A stretch of 64,000 bases of DNA from NCBI GenBank assembly GCA_947652115.1, contig OX393561.1:31282103-31346102 (forward strand). The letters are read 5' to 3'. The notes beneath the pieces were generated by a model. That model was not told the origin of the DNA and did no database searches. It saw only the letters and a program-made list of their open reading frames with translations. Positions 9,765 to 22,318 of this stretch are shown piece by piece (the stretch's first letter is position 1; each line of letters opens with the position of its first letter). The position numbers were made by a program, and so were the translations under genes. This DNA is from Blastomussa wellsi. Lineage: Eukaryota > Cnidaria > Anthozoa > Scleractinia > Plerogyridae.

Positions 9765-12349
9765 GAAAAAAGTTTGGGTAGATAGCTGTGAAGTCCAATT
9801 ACAGGTAAAAAAAAGCACTAATTTTTTTATGTTTTTTTTTCTTTGGATTATGTCTGAATCATCCACCCAAAAACATCCTTGACTCTATTAGATTTATTAT
9901 CATTACTTCTGTGCAATTTTTCTCCTTAATTAGCAAACTGTTCCTTTGAGGTTACCTTGATTTGACAGAACATGACAAAAAAATCCTTATTTGAATTATT
10001 TAGTAGCTCCTTTCAATACACCACAAGTTTGCCATTTATGGGAAAAAGGACCTATTTCAATTAAAAAAATAACATCCTAATACCAAGGACATGCAGCACA
10101 ATGCCATGATTTTTGACCTCTCTGATTCAGTTTGGTACAAACATTCATTTAGATAACAAGAACATGTTGTAGAAAAGATAAAATAATGTTTTGTTGCTAA
10201 TAACTGCACAGGCAAAGCCACAATAGAGGGATTGGTTTACAACCTTCTCTGAAAACTTGTGATTTACTAGATTCTGATACATGAATGAATAAGTTCTGTC
10301 CCAGTGTTTCAATGTTACTTTACAATGCTCAAGTGAGTGTGTTAATCATGTTGTCTAATAATTTATACAACTTAACTAACACTAACTTGAACATCCTATA
10401 CAGGCAAGACAAGTAATTTGTAATGTATGTTGCATCCAATTTGTAAATGACAAAGTGCAGTTCCATAAAATATCCATACCTTCCCTGTGGAAGGGAATAT
10501 TCCTAAGGAGCCATCCCCACTCCACCCTTCTGGGAATTTCAATAAGGATTCATACATTTCTTTAAATGTTTTGTCCTTTGAGAACACCCACCCCCTCTAG
10601 AACTTCTTCTGTGGGCCACCAGGAGTATGGAGATTTTCTGGAACTATACAAAATTAAATAGTACTCGCTAACTGTACATTTTATTTGCCTTAATACCAAG
10701 GAAACCATCAGATGCTAGCTACTTGCATTTATTTTAAGTTGTAGTAGTGTTGTCAACTTCTTTCGTTTGTCTAATGTATGGATGATGCACATCACATCTC
10801 TACATTTATTAACAACATTGCTTTAATGTTTCACTAAATAACATGTTTTCTTAAATAAACATAGACTTACTTTTTAAAATACACATGAAATGAAGTGTTT
10901 TTTACTAAAATCCAAGCAGGGCCATAGTCATACTTCTGGAAAAGACGAGGCAAGATCTACATCTCCAAAGGTGCAAGCCACTAAGCATTTTCCATAAGGT
11001 ATGTCTTCAAAAAATCAAATTCCCTCAACTATTTTCCCAACTAAAAGTATTTTGCTTTTAACCATAGGTTCAAATTTAGACAAGATAAGTTCCTCATCTA
11101 GCTATAGCCCTGATCCAAGGGCATCCAAATTTGAATAAGAGCCATGTTGACCTATTTTTTTCGAGCCACAAAGCAAAGTTCAAATTATCTGGGACAGGAT
11201 GAAAAGTATGTGATCCTTTTTGCCATGCAAACAAATAAAAATTCCCCTTGTTCACTATATCCCTGAAATTCCAGCATGCCAATATGGAAATAAGAAAGTG
11301 TTGATTCAAGCATAGGCAAAGAGATCATTACCTTGTGCAAACTTATGTCACTGCCTGCAACAATAGGGACCATGTTTTGAACTAAAACATGTTTGAGGTG
11401 CTGGGGTAAACTACTCTCAGGATGACTGGAGAGCTTATTTTTTCTGGCCCTGATATATTAAATTAAACCATTTCATATGTATTTTAAAAGCATGTGTCAC
11501 GTTGGTCTTGGTCTTAGTATTAGTCTCCCCTTCTGAAAAAAAAAAAAAAGAAAAACTATTAATTAACTATTGGTTGATAGCTGGCAAGTGTCAGTCCTGG
11601 CTATGCCAGCTGTTAATGCCAAGAATCAGGGTCTGACTAAGCATTCTAATTGTTAACATATGGGTGGCTGATCTATTAACTTCATGTTTTATATCAACAC
11701 ACTGGCAGCGTCATAGCAAATTGGTAAAACTCGGGATACCAGTTGGTGGTTTTCACTGTCACGCTATCAAAAACTAAATTCAAAACAATTCAAATACAGA
11801 ACCTTACAATTTCAGAGAGTGTAGATGATAAATAAATGAAAAATTTCTCCAAGTCTCAGGCCTGTGCGGTGTCCTGTTTGCGAGTTATTTGCCGAAACGT
11901 TCCACGCAAATTTACAAAGCTCAGTATGGCGACGCCATATTTGAGTACTTCCGAGGGGCACAAATATGGCCGCCGAGATGCACGCGAAACCATCTGGAAT
12001 TCAACTGTGCTCTAATAGCGACTACTTTTGGCTCATGAGCTATTATACTTACACATAAACACCACTTATTATATCTGAAATGTTCAAACATCTGAAATTG
12101 AAAGTATAGGCTTTTTCTAAACAAAACAGATTTGTCACGGCACTCAGATTGATGTTACATACGGTGAAGAACTCAAATATTCAAGATGCTCTGTTTTGAA
12201 AACAAAGGGTACTATCGAGCTGAAAATTTGCAAAAGGATGTATTTTTAGTTAGCCTTACACCTAGTAGCAACGAAAATTTAGCAGGCATAGCGAATTTTG
12301 ATTTCAGAACTTTATGATGTCACATGAGAACCAAGAATACTAATTAAAC

Positions 12350-12508
12350 AATAGTGTTTCTGTCGAGGAACTATCGGCTGATTGCTGCCCTGCGGAAATT
12401 TGATGTTCTTAAAACAAATATCTGCCCAAGAAGCAAAGCTTTGAGGGCAAACAAATTTCCAAGGGGAAACTATTAGACCAATAGTTCTGAGACAGAAACA
12501 CTCTATTG
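12350..12508. mobile_element. Small foldback element
   Basis: AATAGTGTTTCTGTC at the left is inverted as GACAGAAACACTCTATT at the right, with GGAACTAT / ATAGTTCT just inside. Non-coding. Confidence 0.65.
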
Positions 12509-13133
12509 CCTTTATTGTTCACCACTAAATTTTCTTCCGCACACGCACATTCACAAACTAGCATCTTGAGTTTTTTGCTGCAATCCAAAATGTATGAATA
12601 AACAAAACTCAGGCAAGAAACCCTCTAAACGCAGGTCAATCAAATAGCGTTTGTTTGTTTTTTTACTGAAAGCCTGCTTGTTAACAAAAAAAAATTGACT
12701 GACGGGCACTATGCGCTGATAGTGCCCTCCTCAGATGAACACTATCACGTCACGAATTATCATTACTTGACGTATACCGCAGAATATCTGTCAGCTGCGG
12801 ATATTTAGAGCATAATGACCATCCCGGTATATGGGCAACATGACAATTTGGTAAATAATAATCTGTGATATACACTAAGTAATGATAATTTGGCCAAAGT
12901 CTCACAGAGCACTGCACAACGACAACTTTTCTAACTGTAAAATGTGGTTTGTTGACAATTTGTTGAATAATAAAACAACTATCCTGCTCAATCTTGCGAA
13001 ATATCATCTGATTTTAGCCAACTTGGCCTACAGCCTTGCCAGCTAAGTATCAGGAGGTATTCCACACAGTTTCACTGGATAATTGCTAAATATCCTGATT
13101 TTTTTATTGAGTATTTGTGTATGATAGGTGTAT

Positions 13134-16100
13134 TTAATAACTCTCAGGTTTTAGGATTTGCTGGTAGAATTCTACTAATTATTATTACTGGTTAAGAAAT
13201 AGAAAACATGTACCGTTTTTCTATCATATACAGTGTTTCTATCTGTTTCCAGTTCTCCCAAACTTTCACGAGTGTTTCTATAATTCGACAGAAACACGAA
13301 GTACATGTTTTCTATTTCTTTAAAAAAACACCGCAACGAGAAAAAGAAAAACAACTTGTTAACTTTGATTATCAAAATGTAAATTTTCTTTGCTCGCGCC
13401 ATCATTACGTCAACAGCTCGTGCTAGTTCTGTGTCTCCATCGAGTTATAGAAACACGATTTTTAACCAATCAGCGCGCATATTTTCTTAGGACTGTTTTC
13501 TAATACTTAATATTACTATGTAGGTATTTATATATCCTAAATAACAGTTAGCTTCCTTATTGCTAATAAAAATAGTATCTGTAAACTTCCTACCTCATCG
13601 CAGGACATGTTGTATTCCTCTAAAACTGTTCTTGTTCTTGCTAAAATTCTGATACTGAGTTAAAGATTTACAACAAATAAAATATCATATTACTTACACT
13701 AAAATACTGTGTCTATAGGCAAGACACTTTACTCTTACAGTGCTGACAAAATAATCCTGGGGGTAACCCTGCAATGGACCTTTGGATTCAAGGACAAGGA
13801 TGACTAGGAAAATGAGATGTGACTTCAAACTTTTTTGTGTAAACTAAGCATTCATAATAAATAACCCAGAAAGCTTCACTTGATTTCTTTTCAGCAGCAA
13901 AGTTAGCACGGTTATTTTCTTGAAGGCAGTTAAGCCCTTTCAATAATTGCTTTATGTCACTACGATCATATAACAGCCTCTTAAAACTGCAAGCACAATG
14001 ATGATGATTATCACATTAACCTGCCAAAAGGGTACTGGTTCATGCATGCGCACTATTTTAGTTTTAACAATCCCAACTTGGTAGAATAAACCCTTGCCTT
14101 CAGCAACTCTTTTAATATGTATATTTTGTTTATTTACTTATTCATCAGTGAAGGATACATTTGAGGGGCCATCACTCTTCTATGAATTCCAAGCACAAAT
14201 AGAATGAATAAATTACAGCAACTAACTGTAAATAACTTGTGATGCCATAGGTACTGTACTAGTGACGGATGCTACCGAAAAAGAAAACAACAATTGAATG
14301 AAATACATCAGTTAGCATTTTATTTTATTCTTACATGAAGCTATAGCTTTGGAAATAAAAAACTTGTCTTGTATGTATTGTCAGATTAAAATTTTTGGGA
14401 CAAACTCACCTTTTTCGTCATTTTTAATGCCAGATGTCCTTGTGAAACAATCATACTGACCAGAAGAACCTCAATGTTATTCCAAACTTATGTCGCACCT
14501 TGTCAACCATTCCCAAATAAAACATCCCATAATGGTGGACTAAAAAACTCCATGTTTGCTTTATAAAGAAGTGTAATGTACTAACAAATTCAAAACAAAA
14601 ATGTAAAAATCCTCAAGACTGCACAGTATGGACTGGAAATCAGCTTTAAAATGAATGTGTAAAAACTTATGGTGTTTTTGTCAAGACAGTGTTAGCTGCA
14701 TAACGTAATGACATGATTGAAACAACAGCAAGAGTAAATTCATGGCACATTCATTCCCCCCCCCCCCGAAACTCCCTTGTTCCTTTTTGGAGCAAGGATG
14801 GGCACGTCTCCCCTTTACTCCTGTCTACCTATAGCTTGATCTTCCTTCAGGCACAATTCCAGGTCCCTTGATCCAGAGCCCATGGGAGGCAAATCAGCCT
14901 AATGGTTACTGGACTCTGGATTGAACATTCTAGGTTCCGCCTGGAGCACTGTGTTGTATTCCTGGGTAAGACACTTTACTAGATCACAGTGTCTCTCTTC
15001 ACCCAGGTGTATAAATGGGTACAGGCAAATAAAATTTAGTGCAAGGGGTAACCCCAACTCTCCAAGTTGGGACCATTTTTGTCGCTATGGCAACCAAAAT
15101 TTTGAAGGCGACTAAATTGCAACAGAAGTCACCAGCTGGCAACTAAACTTGACAAGTAGGATTGAGCGCTTGAGCTAACTTTAGTGACTAAAATTTTTCA
15201 CTCTGAGGGTTGACTAACATAGACTAACATCGCGTCCGGTGGGGAGTAGAAACACTCCTAGTCACTTCATGCTACTGACAGAAACTGGGCCAAGCTCCAG
15301 CCTGATGGGCCACTAGGCTCATATGCAGACTTTGATCCAGAGACTGTTGTGCCACTGCATTTCCCAAAGGGTATGGGATCAAATGAAAAATGCAGAACTA
15401 TGTGGGCAACTACTGGCAAACTTGCAATCAGATAAGCAACACAGATACCAACTACAGTCAACTGCAATTTAGATCTGGGAGTGCATACACAGTTGTTCAT
15501 ACATTAGTTTGGAACACAATTTTTTTCCTGGGAGTGCCAAGATTTCTAAGGTGACCTGACAAAATCCAAAGATGTCTGAAGACTTTCCAGTAAACCGCCA
15601 ATGTTCCAAAGATTTCATGGTGTCTTGTGTTGGTTTTGAATTTTACATACATTATTCAGACGTCTGTCAGTTGAGACTGAACTGGCTCAAATATTTTTGC
15701 TAGATGCGAGAAACTGGTCCGAAGGCATGAGATCCCAGTTTTCAACTCACAAGCATGTGATTCATACTTGGCAGGTGCATGATTTTGTTCCCACCAAACT
15801 ACTGTTAGTAGTTGTTTGTCCCAAATGAACATGTCCACAAAACATGTTGATTCCCATGCACATAAGGAATATGGCTTGTCCCTGCTTCACCTTGCTGTGA
15901 TATCCATTGTCCCTGCTACTTGAGCCCAAATTTTTCAATACCAAAAAATTGAACTTGCTATTAATGCACCTATCAATGTAAATCCCACCAGGGGAGGGGG
16001 GAATGCGGGCATAGGTGGGGGATTTTAACTGAGCTGAGATTTTCTTTTCAATTGCCCTGCCCCAGGGTAATTGTAGATGGTCAAAAGAGTCACTAAAAGT

Positions 16101-16996
16101 CAATAAAATGTTGCTAGAAAGGCCAATAAAATGGTCAAACGTCCCCGCTATGAGACGTTGGTTGTTTAACATTTACCAGTCCAAAATTCCCAAATGGAAT
16201 TTCCGAACGGAAAATTAGCTTACCATTTGCCATTCGCCACAAGTTCCAGGACCTACGCCAACATGTAAAAATCACCCTTGGCTTTCTCGGTAAGTTGGGT
16301 CTATTTTGTAATTGGAACACGCCATTTCCAAATGGAAATTTCCACTGGGGACTTTTGCTTTCCATTTGCACAAACCATCGACCAACTGTTGAATCCCCCA
16401 CTTATTCCCGTACTCTCCCCCCCCCACCGTGCCGTGGGATTTACATTGATAGGTGCATAAAAAGGGATTTTCACAGTTTATGAAGCCAGCTTACATGTTG
16501 ATTATCTGTTATCAGTCCCCAGGCTCCAGCAGCAGTGGCAACAGATGATATCAGAAGGATAACTGAAAAAAATAAAATAAATTCGGCGAGATTAATTTTG
16601 CATCGAAATATTCCCGGGAAATATTGAGCTTGCAGCATTTCACCCAACAGGTCCGAGCTTCCTTTCCAGTGAAAATATCATTAAAATATGCACAGAAATA
16701 CAAAGCATCGATTTTGAGTCTCGTGAAAATTTTCTAAGTTAATGATCTTTGGAAATATTTAATTTTTAAAGTCGAACAGCAAAAATGGTTCCAAAGTGTT
16801 CTAAAAACTCACGTCTCCATTTTCCAGTTTGTGGACCTAAACATGACACATACTCCGTAAGCCTTCGTTCAAATGCTTTCAGGTCTGCAAAAAAGGAACG
16901 GATATTCAAAGCCCATTTTAAAGTAAATTTTCAATAACTCTGGAAAAGATCTAAACAATTTTGAGCTCGTTAACCTTCTGTAACTTGGCTTGCCAT
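13134..16996 (-). CDS. CNEP1R1: CNEP1R1 (nuclear envelope phosphatase regulatory subunit), incomplete model
   Basis: CNEP1R1 (TMEM188) is the membrane partner that activates the phosphatase CTDNEP1, which dephosphorylates lipin at the nuclear envelope/ER. Exon 1 is 16996-16975, exon 2 16884-16813, exon 3 16562-16495; phases join cleanly. They read [19 protein letters not shown], then [11 protein letters not shown], then the first membrane helix [17 protein letters not shown], closely matching the animal family. A later exon at 13654-13594 encodes [15 protein letters not shown], the conserved C-terminal motif. A candidate last exon, 13160-13134, encodes QILKPESY and stop, fitting the family's LILKP ending but with a weak acceptor. 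The exon for the second membrane helix, between 16494 and 13655, was not found. Start codon lies 124 bp from that of the divergent ATP5F1E. Confidence 0.78.
13192..13323. mobile_element. Foldback element in CNEP1R1 3' region
   Basis: TTAAGAAATAGAAAACATGTAC at 13192-13213 is inverted at 13301-13323. Inner AGTGTTTCTAT-type segments are also inverted. It falls in the intron between the candidate last two CNEP1R1 exons. Confidence 0.65.
13700..13810 (+). repeat. SINE-tail fragment
   Basis: GGCAAGACACTTTACTCT and the following text match the body of the SINE at 14893-15050 and, inverted, those at 19975 and 46925. It is a short fragment in the large CNEP1R1 intron. Confidence 0.45.
14893..15050 (+). 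repeat. tRNA-headed SINE copy
   Basis: A tRNA-like head (CAGCCTAATGGTTACTGG, then TCTAGGTTCC as B-box remnant) is followed by GGTAAGACACTTTACT and CACCCAGGTGTATAAATGGG. The same body occurs inverted at 19975-20225 and 46925-47095, so it is a dispersed family. It sits in a CNEP1R1 intron. Confidence 0.6.
15964..16458. mobile_element. MITE with CACCTATCA ends (copy 2), ~495 bp
   Basis: Ends ATGCACCTATCAATGTAAAT and the inverted ATTTACATTGATAGGTGCAT are perfect over at least 20 bp. G-rich then C-rich tracts follow inside both ends, giving arms of about 60 bp. It lies in the CNEP1R1 intron just after exon 3. Confidence 0.8.
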
Positions 16997-17120
16997 TGCA
17001 GAAGAACTTCCATTTCTTTTCTTGCTACGGCGCATGCTCCACTTTTGCGGAGCCCACAATATTTACAGCAGAGGTTAACTTTGGGAGAGCAAGCGCTCTG
17101 AAGGGTACGAAAAATCCGAG
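16997..17120. promoter_or_regulatory. Bidirectional promoter region, CNEP1R1 / ATP5F1E
   Basis: Only 124 bp separate the CNEP1R1 start codon (- strand) from the ATP5F1E start codon (+ strand). Transcription must start within or very near this stretch for both genes. No TATA box is evident. Inference from gene geometry only. Confidence 0.55.
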
Positions 17121-18489
17121 ATGGTGTCGTATTGGAGGCAAGCCGGCCTTAGGTTGGAAATTTACTACTTTGTTTTCCTTATTGCATGTTTTTATAACAT
17201 AGCAAGGTCAATGAAACATTTTTCATTCGATCTGTGTTAGGATGACAGGATATCAGTTCTCATGAAACTTCTGATTAAATAACAATTATTCCATGAGCCC
17301 GCGTTGGATATGAAGTGATAAAATAACCAACGAGCGCGTAGCGCGAGTTGGTTATAATCACTTCATATCCAACAAGGGCGAATGGAATAATTGTTTTAGT
17401 AAATTCTCAAACCGGGTTTTGCCGCCGATTTTTATTTCCACAATTTTACAAAGCGTAAAATAAAAACTTGGCGCACTATTTTCCATATGACGTAAAACTC
17501 TGACTATTGGCTCATAGTCGAAGTTTTCTTAGCCAATCAAAAAGCTAGAAATGCAATAGTCGGAGCTGAGAATATACCTGATATTGCCTCACGTGTGGCT
17601 CAAAATGAGCAGGGGTTTTACGTCAGCTGGCAAAATTTTAATGTCCAAGGCTAAATATATTACTCACTAGATTTTTAGAACAATTCCACGCATATTGCTA
17701 TTATGTTGTGTTATTATTATCGCATTGTTTGCTTTTCACAGAAAAGAAGCTTCTGCACCCCCCCCCCCCCCCCCTTCATTTCATGCCTTGGCCTTCCTGG
17801 GGGAGGGGAATTTGATATTCACTCGTAGGCATTGGGGAATTTGGTGATTCCACGTGGGTCGATAAATGTTGATGGAGGTCGACATGGCAAGTTTTGAGGA
17901 TTTAAAGGAAACGGCTACGGCTTCATGACATCTTGGTTAAAAAGCAAACGACCACCCAAGCTTTGCTTTTTATTTGTATGAAAAGCATCAAAAAAGGGAC
18001 AGGCCAAGAGCAACTTGGTCACTGAAAGAGTTATAGTATTCATGGATTTGCTTACAAGTTGAGCTTACAGAGCGTGAAAGCAAGTGTGCAAGAGCTCCAG
18101 GGGTTAACTGCCAAACTGCAAATAAGAAGCGAATGACTTTGAGAAAGTCTATAGCCTTCATTAAGTGCAGTGGAGGGTTTTATGCTATTATGTTTATGCC
18201 GACGTTCTTGGAGCTAAAACTACTAACACCTCCATTGCTTTGATCTGTTTTGTTGCATTACTCCTGGTTAACAATTGAACCAGATTTAAATTTCACACTG
18301 TATGCAGGCTATTCAACCTGTGAATTTTTTGTTTGTCTCCTTAGCTATCTCAACTTTTCATCCATCTGTGCAAGGCTTGTCAGGAGATGTCTGAAGCCAG
18401 AGTTGCGAGTAGAGGCATTAAAGCGTGAAGAATCTCTCATGAAGTCTATTAAATGGGAAGGTGGCAAGCAAACTGGGGAAGGAAGTTAG
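17121..18489 (+). CDS. ATP5F1E: ATP synthase F1 subunit epsilon, mitochondrial
   Basis: Two exons, 17121-17152 and 18345-18489, joined between AG|GTTGGA and CTTAG, give 58 residues (59 codons with stop). The N-terminus MVSYWRQAGLS is nearly identical to the family's MVAYWRQAGLS, followed by YLNFSSICARLVRRCLKPEL, matching the YIRYSQICAKAVRDALK region. It is the smallest subunit of the F1 central stalk in the mitochondrial inner membrane complex; the family is about 51-60 residues and imported without a cleaved presequence. The C-terminal tail after WEGGKQ is a little longer than in human. Divergent from CNEP1R1. Possible poly(A) signals AATAAATAAA at 19727-19736 would put the 52-bp minisatellite in its 3'UTR. 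Confidence 0.93.
17277..17400. mobile_element. Foldback element in ATP5F1E intron
   Basis: AACAATTATTCCATGAGCCC and TTGGATATGAAGTGAT are inverted on the right as ATCACTTCATATCCAA and GAATGGAATAATTGTT around a short GC-rich centre. A related AACAATTATTCC sequence occurs near 48700. Confidence 0.75.
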
Positions 18490-18633
18490 TATCTGTATTT
18501 CCCACCCCTGCCACGTGGTTCCTGCCTTCCTTTTAATTCTTTCTGTTGTAAATTATTTAAGAACTAGTAAACACTTTCCATGTCTTTTTTGTTCTGTTTC
18601 TGTCAAGTCATAGAAGTGCAGGTTTGGCTCATA

Positions 18634-19515
18634 TTTCACCCAGTTTGGACCACCTTAGGAATCTTGTTGCCCACCCTTGATCATATTTCACCCAGCTTGG
18701 ACCACCTTAGGAATCTTGTTGCCCACCCTTGGTCATATTTCACCCAGTTTGGACCACCATAGGAATCTTGTTGCCCACCCTTGATCATATTTCACCCAGG
18801 TTGGACCACCTTAGGAATCTTGTTGCCCACCCTTGGTCATATTTCACCCAGTTTGGACCACCTTAGGAATCTTGTTGCCCATCCTTGATCATATTTCACC
18901 CAGCTTGGACCACCTTAGGAATCTTGTTGCCCACCCTTGATCATATTTCACCCAGTTTGGACCACCATAGGAATCTTGTTGCCCATCCTTGATCATATTT
19001 CACCCAGTTTGGACCACCATAGGAATCTTGTTGCCCACCCTTGATCATATTTCACCCAGCTTGGACCACCTTAGGAATCTTGTTGCCCACCCTTGATCAT
19101 ATGTCACCCAGCTTGGACCACCTTAGGAATCTTGTTGTCCACCCTTGATCATATGTCACCCAGCTTGGACCACCTTAGGAATCTTGTTGCCCACCCTTGA
19201 TCATATGTCACCCAGCTTGGACCACCTTAGGAATCTTGTTGTCCACCCTTGATCATATGTCACCCAGCTTGGACCACCTTAGGAATCTTGTTGTCCACCC
19301 TTGATCATATGTCACCCAGCTTGGACCACCTTAGGAATCTTGTTGCCCACCCTTGATCATATTTCACCCAGTTTGGACCACCTTAGGAATCATGTTGCCT
19401 ACCCTTGATCATATTTCACTCAGTTTGGACCACCTTAGGAATCTTGTTGCCCACCCTTGGTCCTGTTTCACCCAGTTTGGACCACCTTGGGAATCTTGTT
19501 GCCTATCCTTCGTAC
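18634..19515 (+). repeat. 52-bp minisatellite, 17 copies
   Basis: The unit contains TTGGACCACCTTAGGAATC, TTGTTGCCCACCCTTG and ATCATATTTCACCCAG in order. The TTTGGAC/TTGGACC start recurs every 52 bases from 18644 to 19476, making 17 units with only substitutions between them (for example TTTCACC versus GTCACC), no length changes. Because 52 is not a multiple of three, the reading frame shifts with every unit, so the small open frames seen across it are not coding. It lies between the ATP5F1E stop and its candidate poly(A) signal. Confidence 0.95.
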
Positions 19516-19726
19516 CTTCCTATTTCCCTAGACTTCCCAACACTTTTTATCCCACTCCCCACCCCTCCTGATGCCAGAAGATTTTAATAAGTACATGTAT
19601 CTCTCCTTTTCTCATAGAAACAATCAGTCAGTGATGCCATCCCTTGTGCTCTTTACTTTCCTTTTGTGTGATGGATCAAGACCAGCTGTTGTGTGACTTG
19701 TTACATGATTGGATGTAACCTTTGTG

Positions 19727-19736
19727 AATAAATAAA
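19727..19736 (+). terminator. Candidate poly(A) signal for ATP5F1E
   Basis: Two overlapping AATAAA hexamers followed closely by a T-rich GTTTCTATTGTG stretch. No closer canonical signal was seen after the ATP5F1E stop. Confidence 0.45.
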
Positions 19737-19974
19737 AGTTTCTATTGTGTCTCCTTTCAGAGCAACTATTATTCTGTCTCAATTAACCCTAGAAGCAAGG
19801 CTGAAGTATCATCACCCAGATAAAAAAATAGATGATTTGCTTTTGACACTCAAATCGTTATAAAAAATTGGCATTTGAGCTTAGTGGCTGAATCACGTTG
19901 GAGGTTACCCTGGTCTCTGTCTAAGCAACATGGTGTGCCTGTAAACCTCCCTGGAGGGGATGCCCCAACATTAA

Positions 19975-20225
19975 ATTTGTCAGTACTCATTTACACACCT
20001 GGGTGAAGAGAGGCACAATGAGAGTAAAGTGTCGGGTCACCTCACAGCTCTTACAAGGTCTCACCTGGTTGGGTCCACCCTCAGGTGAGACCAAAGAACA
20101 AACAATGGACCCTAGCCCTAAACAATGGGGCTGCAACACTATGCCTATAGGAGCTGTGAGGCTACCGAAAGTGACTTGCCCAAGAATGCAATGCCATGCC
20201 CTGGCCAGGGCTCAAAGCCAGACCA
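19975..20225 (-). repeat. SINE copy, inverted
   Basis: CAGTACTCATTTACACACCT, then GGTGAAGAGAGGCAC and AGTAAAGTG are the complement of the SINE body at 14893-15050. The far end has CAGGGCTCAAAGCCAGACC, a degraded tRNA-like B-box. Confidence 0.6.
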
Positions 20226-21172
20226 CTCGAATGAGATGTGAGTTCCCCCAGGATTTGTCATGGCCTGCAGCTTTCATTATTCACAGGATGTTATTGTTTC
20301 CCTCCAAAACTTCTCTACAAAATTAAAATTTTCTTGTCTACAAAATCAGAGTTCACTTGTTTGTTAATTTAAGATCGCACATTAATTTAATGGCATCTGA
20401 CAGTGCTCCAGTGTGCAGTCCCTCGGGGTCCCCACTACCAACACTGCCCGCAAACATGGTTTTCCAGCTCTGTATGCTCTCTTACAGTACTTTGATACCA
20501 CCTACCTGTTGATAAATAAAAGGCTTGATTCATTTGAAATACAACATGCTGATTGAGGCAAGTGATTGCTCTTTGATGATGTCATCGCTCATGATAAAGC
20601 CTAGTCTCCTTCCTTGGTGCTAAACAATTGGCACAGGCTGTTTTTTTCCCCTGCTTTAGATTATGAAAGCAGATAGAAATCAATTTGAGCACTCCACTCA
20701 CATCAAATTCAGCAATGACATGGTTGTGAGCTGGATCATTTTTGATAGTACCATTTATGGAAGAGTTCTTGCTAATTTCACAAATGGCTCTAAAGAATTT
20801 TTCTTCAAAATATTTCCTAAAATGTCTTTGTAACATCTGCCTTTAGCCTCATTCCCAGTTAGTGGCAGGAAGAAATACAAGAACTATAAACACTGTTTTC
20901 TTCTCTAAATATTGTAAATTACTGAAGCCAGCTATTAGGATTCCAGTTATCGTATAATTTGTAAGAGACCCAGGGAAGGGGTACCTGAATATTCGTTTGT
21001 AAGTTGGATATAACTAACCTGAGGATTCCAATCTCGAGTGCAGTGTGTGCAGTATATCTGATTGGTGCTATTTATACAATTCCCTATAGTAATACACAAG
21101 CAGCAATCAGAAAACTAATATTTGCAGATAGGTTTCTCATGCCATGTAACCAACTTCACATTTTTTGGCATG

Positions 21173-21390
21173 AATAGACCAATTCGGCTAACATGTTTAC
21201 ATCCTTGTTGCCACCCAATTCAGGTCATGTGATGATTCATTTGGGAGGTTACAATTGTGCAATTTGTCATACACAACTGATTGCATGCAACTATGTGCCA
21301 ACAAAACAATTGTAACCCCCCAAATGAATCATCACATGATCTGAATTGGGTAGCAACAAGGAGGTAAACACGTTAGCCGAATAGGTCTAT
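21173..21390. mobile_element. AATAGRCC-type MITE, copy A
   Basis: Left end AATAGACCAATTCGGCTAAC and right end GTTAGCCGAATAGGTCTAT are inverted copies. Inner segments (CATCCTTGTTGC, CAAATGAATCATCACATGAT) are inverted too. Another copy of the same element is at 39984-40202. Confidence 0.85.
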
Positions 21391-22162
21391 CGTGCACATT
21401 TTGTTGCAGATGAAAGAAGTCTGTCTTCTCAGGATGTTCCTGCATACAGTTAACTCATTTTTTATGGATATCTCTGTAAGACAGACATCTCTATAAGAGC
21501 CACCTGGTGTTGGCCTCAGTGTGCCATTTTTCAGTCATTTAATTATTTTAACTCGCTATAAGCAGGACGCCTCTAATGTATTAGTCAATTCCAGTAGTGC
21601 CCATCTTCCAATCAGATGGTAGATCAGCCTATAGGAATTATATTATTTGCAGTTCATTCATCTTGAATCTGATTGGTGTTTTTGCCACAACACAATGACA
21701 ATCTATAGTGCTCATGTTTCTGTAATTTGCACACAACAACAAGTTAAAAATATTCTAATAGGGAACATAGGGCATTTTTCTTGTTCAACTTTGTAACAAA
21801 CTCATTTTTAACTGAAACTAAATCTTCTAAACCTCCTAAACCTCTCTACCTAAATGTTCTTTCTGGATAATTTTTGCATACACTTCTCTACAAAGTCACA
21901 TTTTCCCACACAGCTATTTCCAGTTATACTAAAGCTGACAAAATATTATGCTAATCAAGGATGGAGACATTCTAATTCTCTTGGCTCAAGTGGCTTTATT
22001 TAATTACAGTTTTGATTTGATAGTGTTACCTTGGCACAAAATGATATCCAAAAAAGCATTAGTGGTATTACAGTTAATAAATTAAAACTGTCTCACAAAA
22101 CCGTACATTTTCATTGATCAACTAAATATTGGCTGTGTTGGCACCATTCTCAGAAAACAGAA

Positions 22163-22318
22163 AATAGGCCGATTTCACTATATTACAATTTAGCTTGATT
22201 GCAAGGCCCAGGGTACACAAACAAAGAAAATAAAAAGGCATGTTTATTAATTGCTTTTGTTCGTGTCCTCTAGGTCTTGCTGTCAAGGTGAATTTTAATA
22301 TAGCGAAAGTGGCCTATT
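22163..22318. mobile_element. AATAGRCC-type MITE, related family
   Basis: AATAGGCCGATTTCACTATA at the left is inverted on the right as TATAGCGAAAGTGGCCTATT; the arms continue for about 45 bp. The ends are close to those of the MITE that broke the polymerase at 1528. Confidence 0.75.

Larger units (their letters stand above)
8651..13133. other. Gene-free stretch (possible distal 3'UTR of CNEP1R1)
   Basis: No supportable coding region. A - strand AATAAA signal (+ strand TTTATT at 8655-8660) could end a very long CNEP1R1 3'UTR, but a nearer signal at 13103-13108 makes a short UTR equally possible. The stretch holds a GT/G-rich simple repeat near 8912-8945, the large foldback at 9331-9764 and the foldback at 12350-12508; 9765-12349 is otherwise plain AT-rich sequence. 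Confidence 0.5.

Noticed and set aside
14408..14460. A possible small - strand exon with acceptor TTCTGGTCAG and donor AAAAAG|GTGAGT
   Set aside because: Good splice signals, but none of its frames matches the missing CNEP1R1 segment.
18580..19587. Small open frames across the 52-bp minisatellite
   Set aside because: The unit length is not a multiple of three, so each frame reads different peptides from the same repeat; no start, splice or conservation supports coding.
20582..20836. An 84-codon - strand ORF
   Set aside because: No domain, no splice partners, AT-rich surroundings; could be real but nothing supports it.
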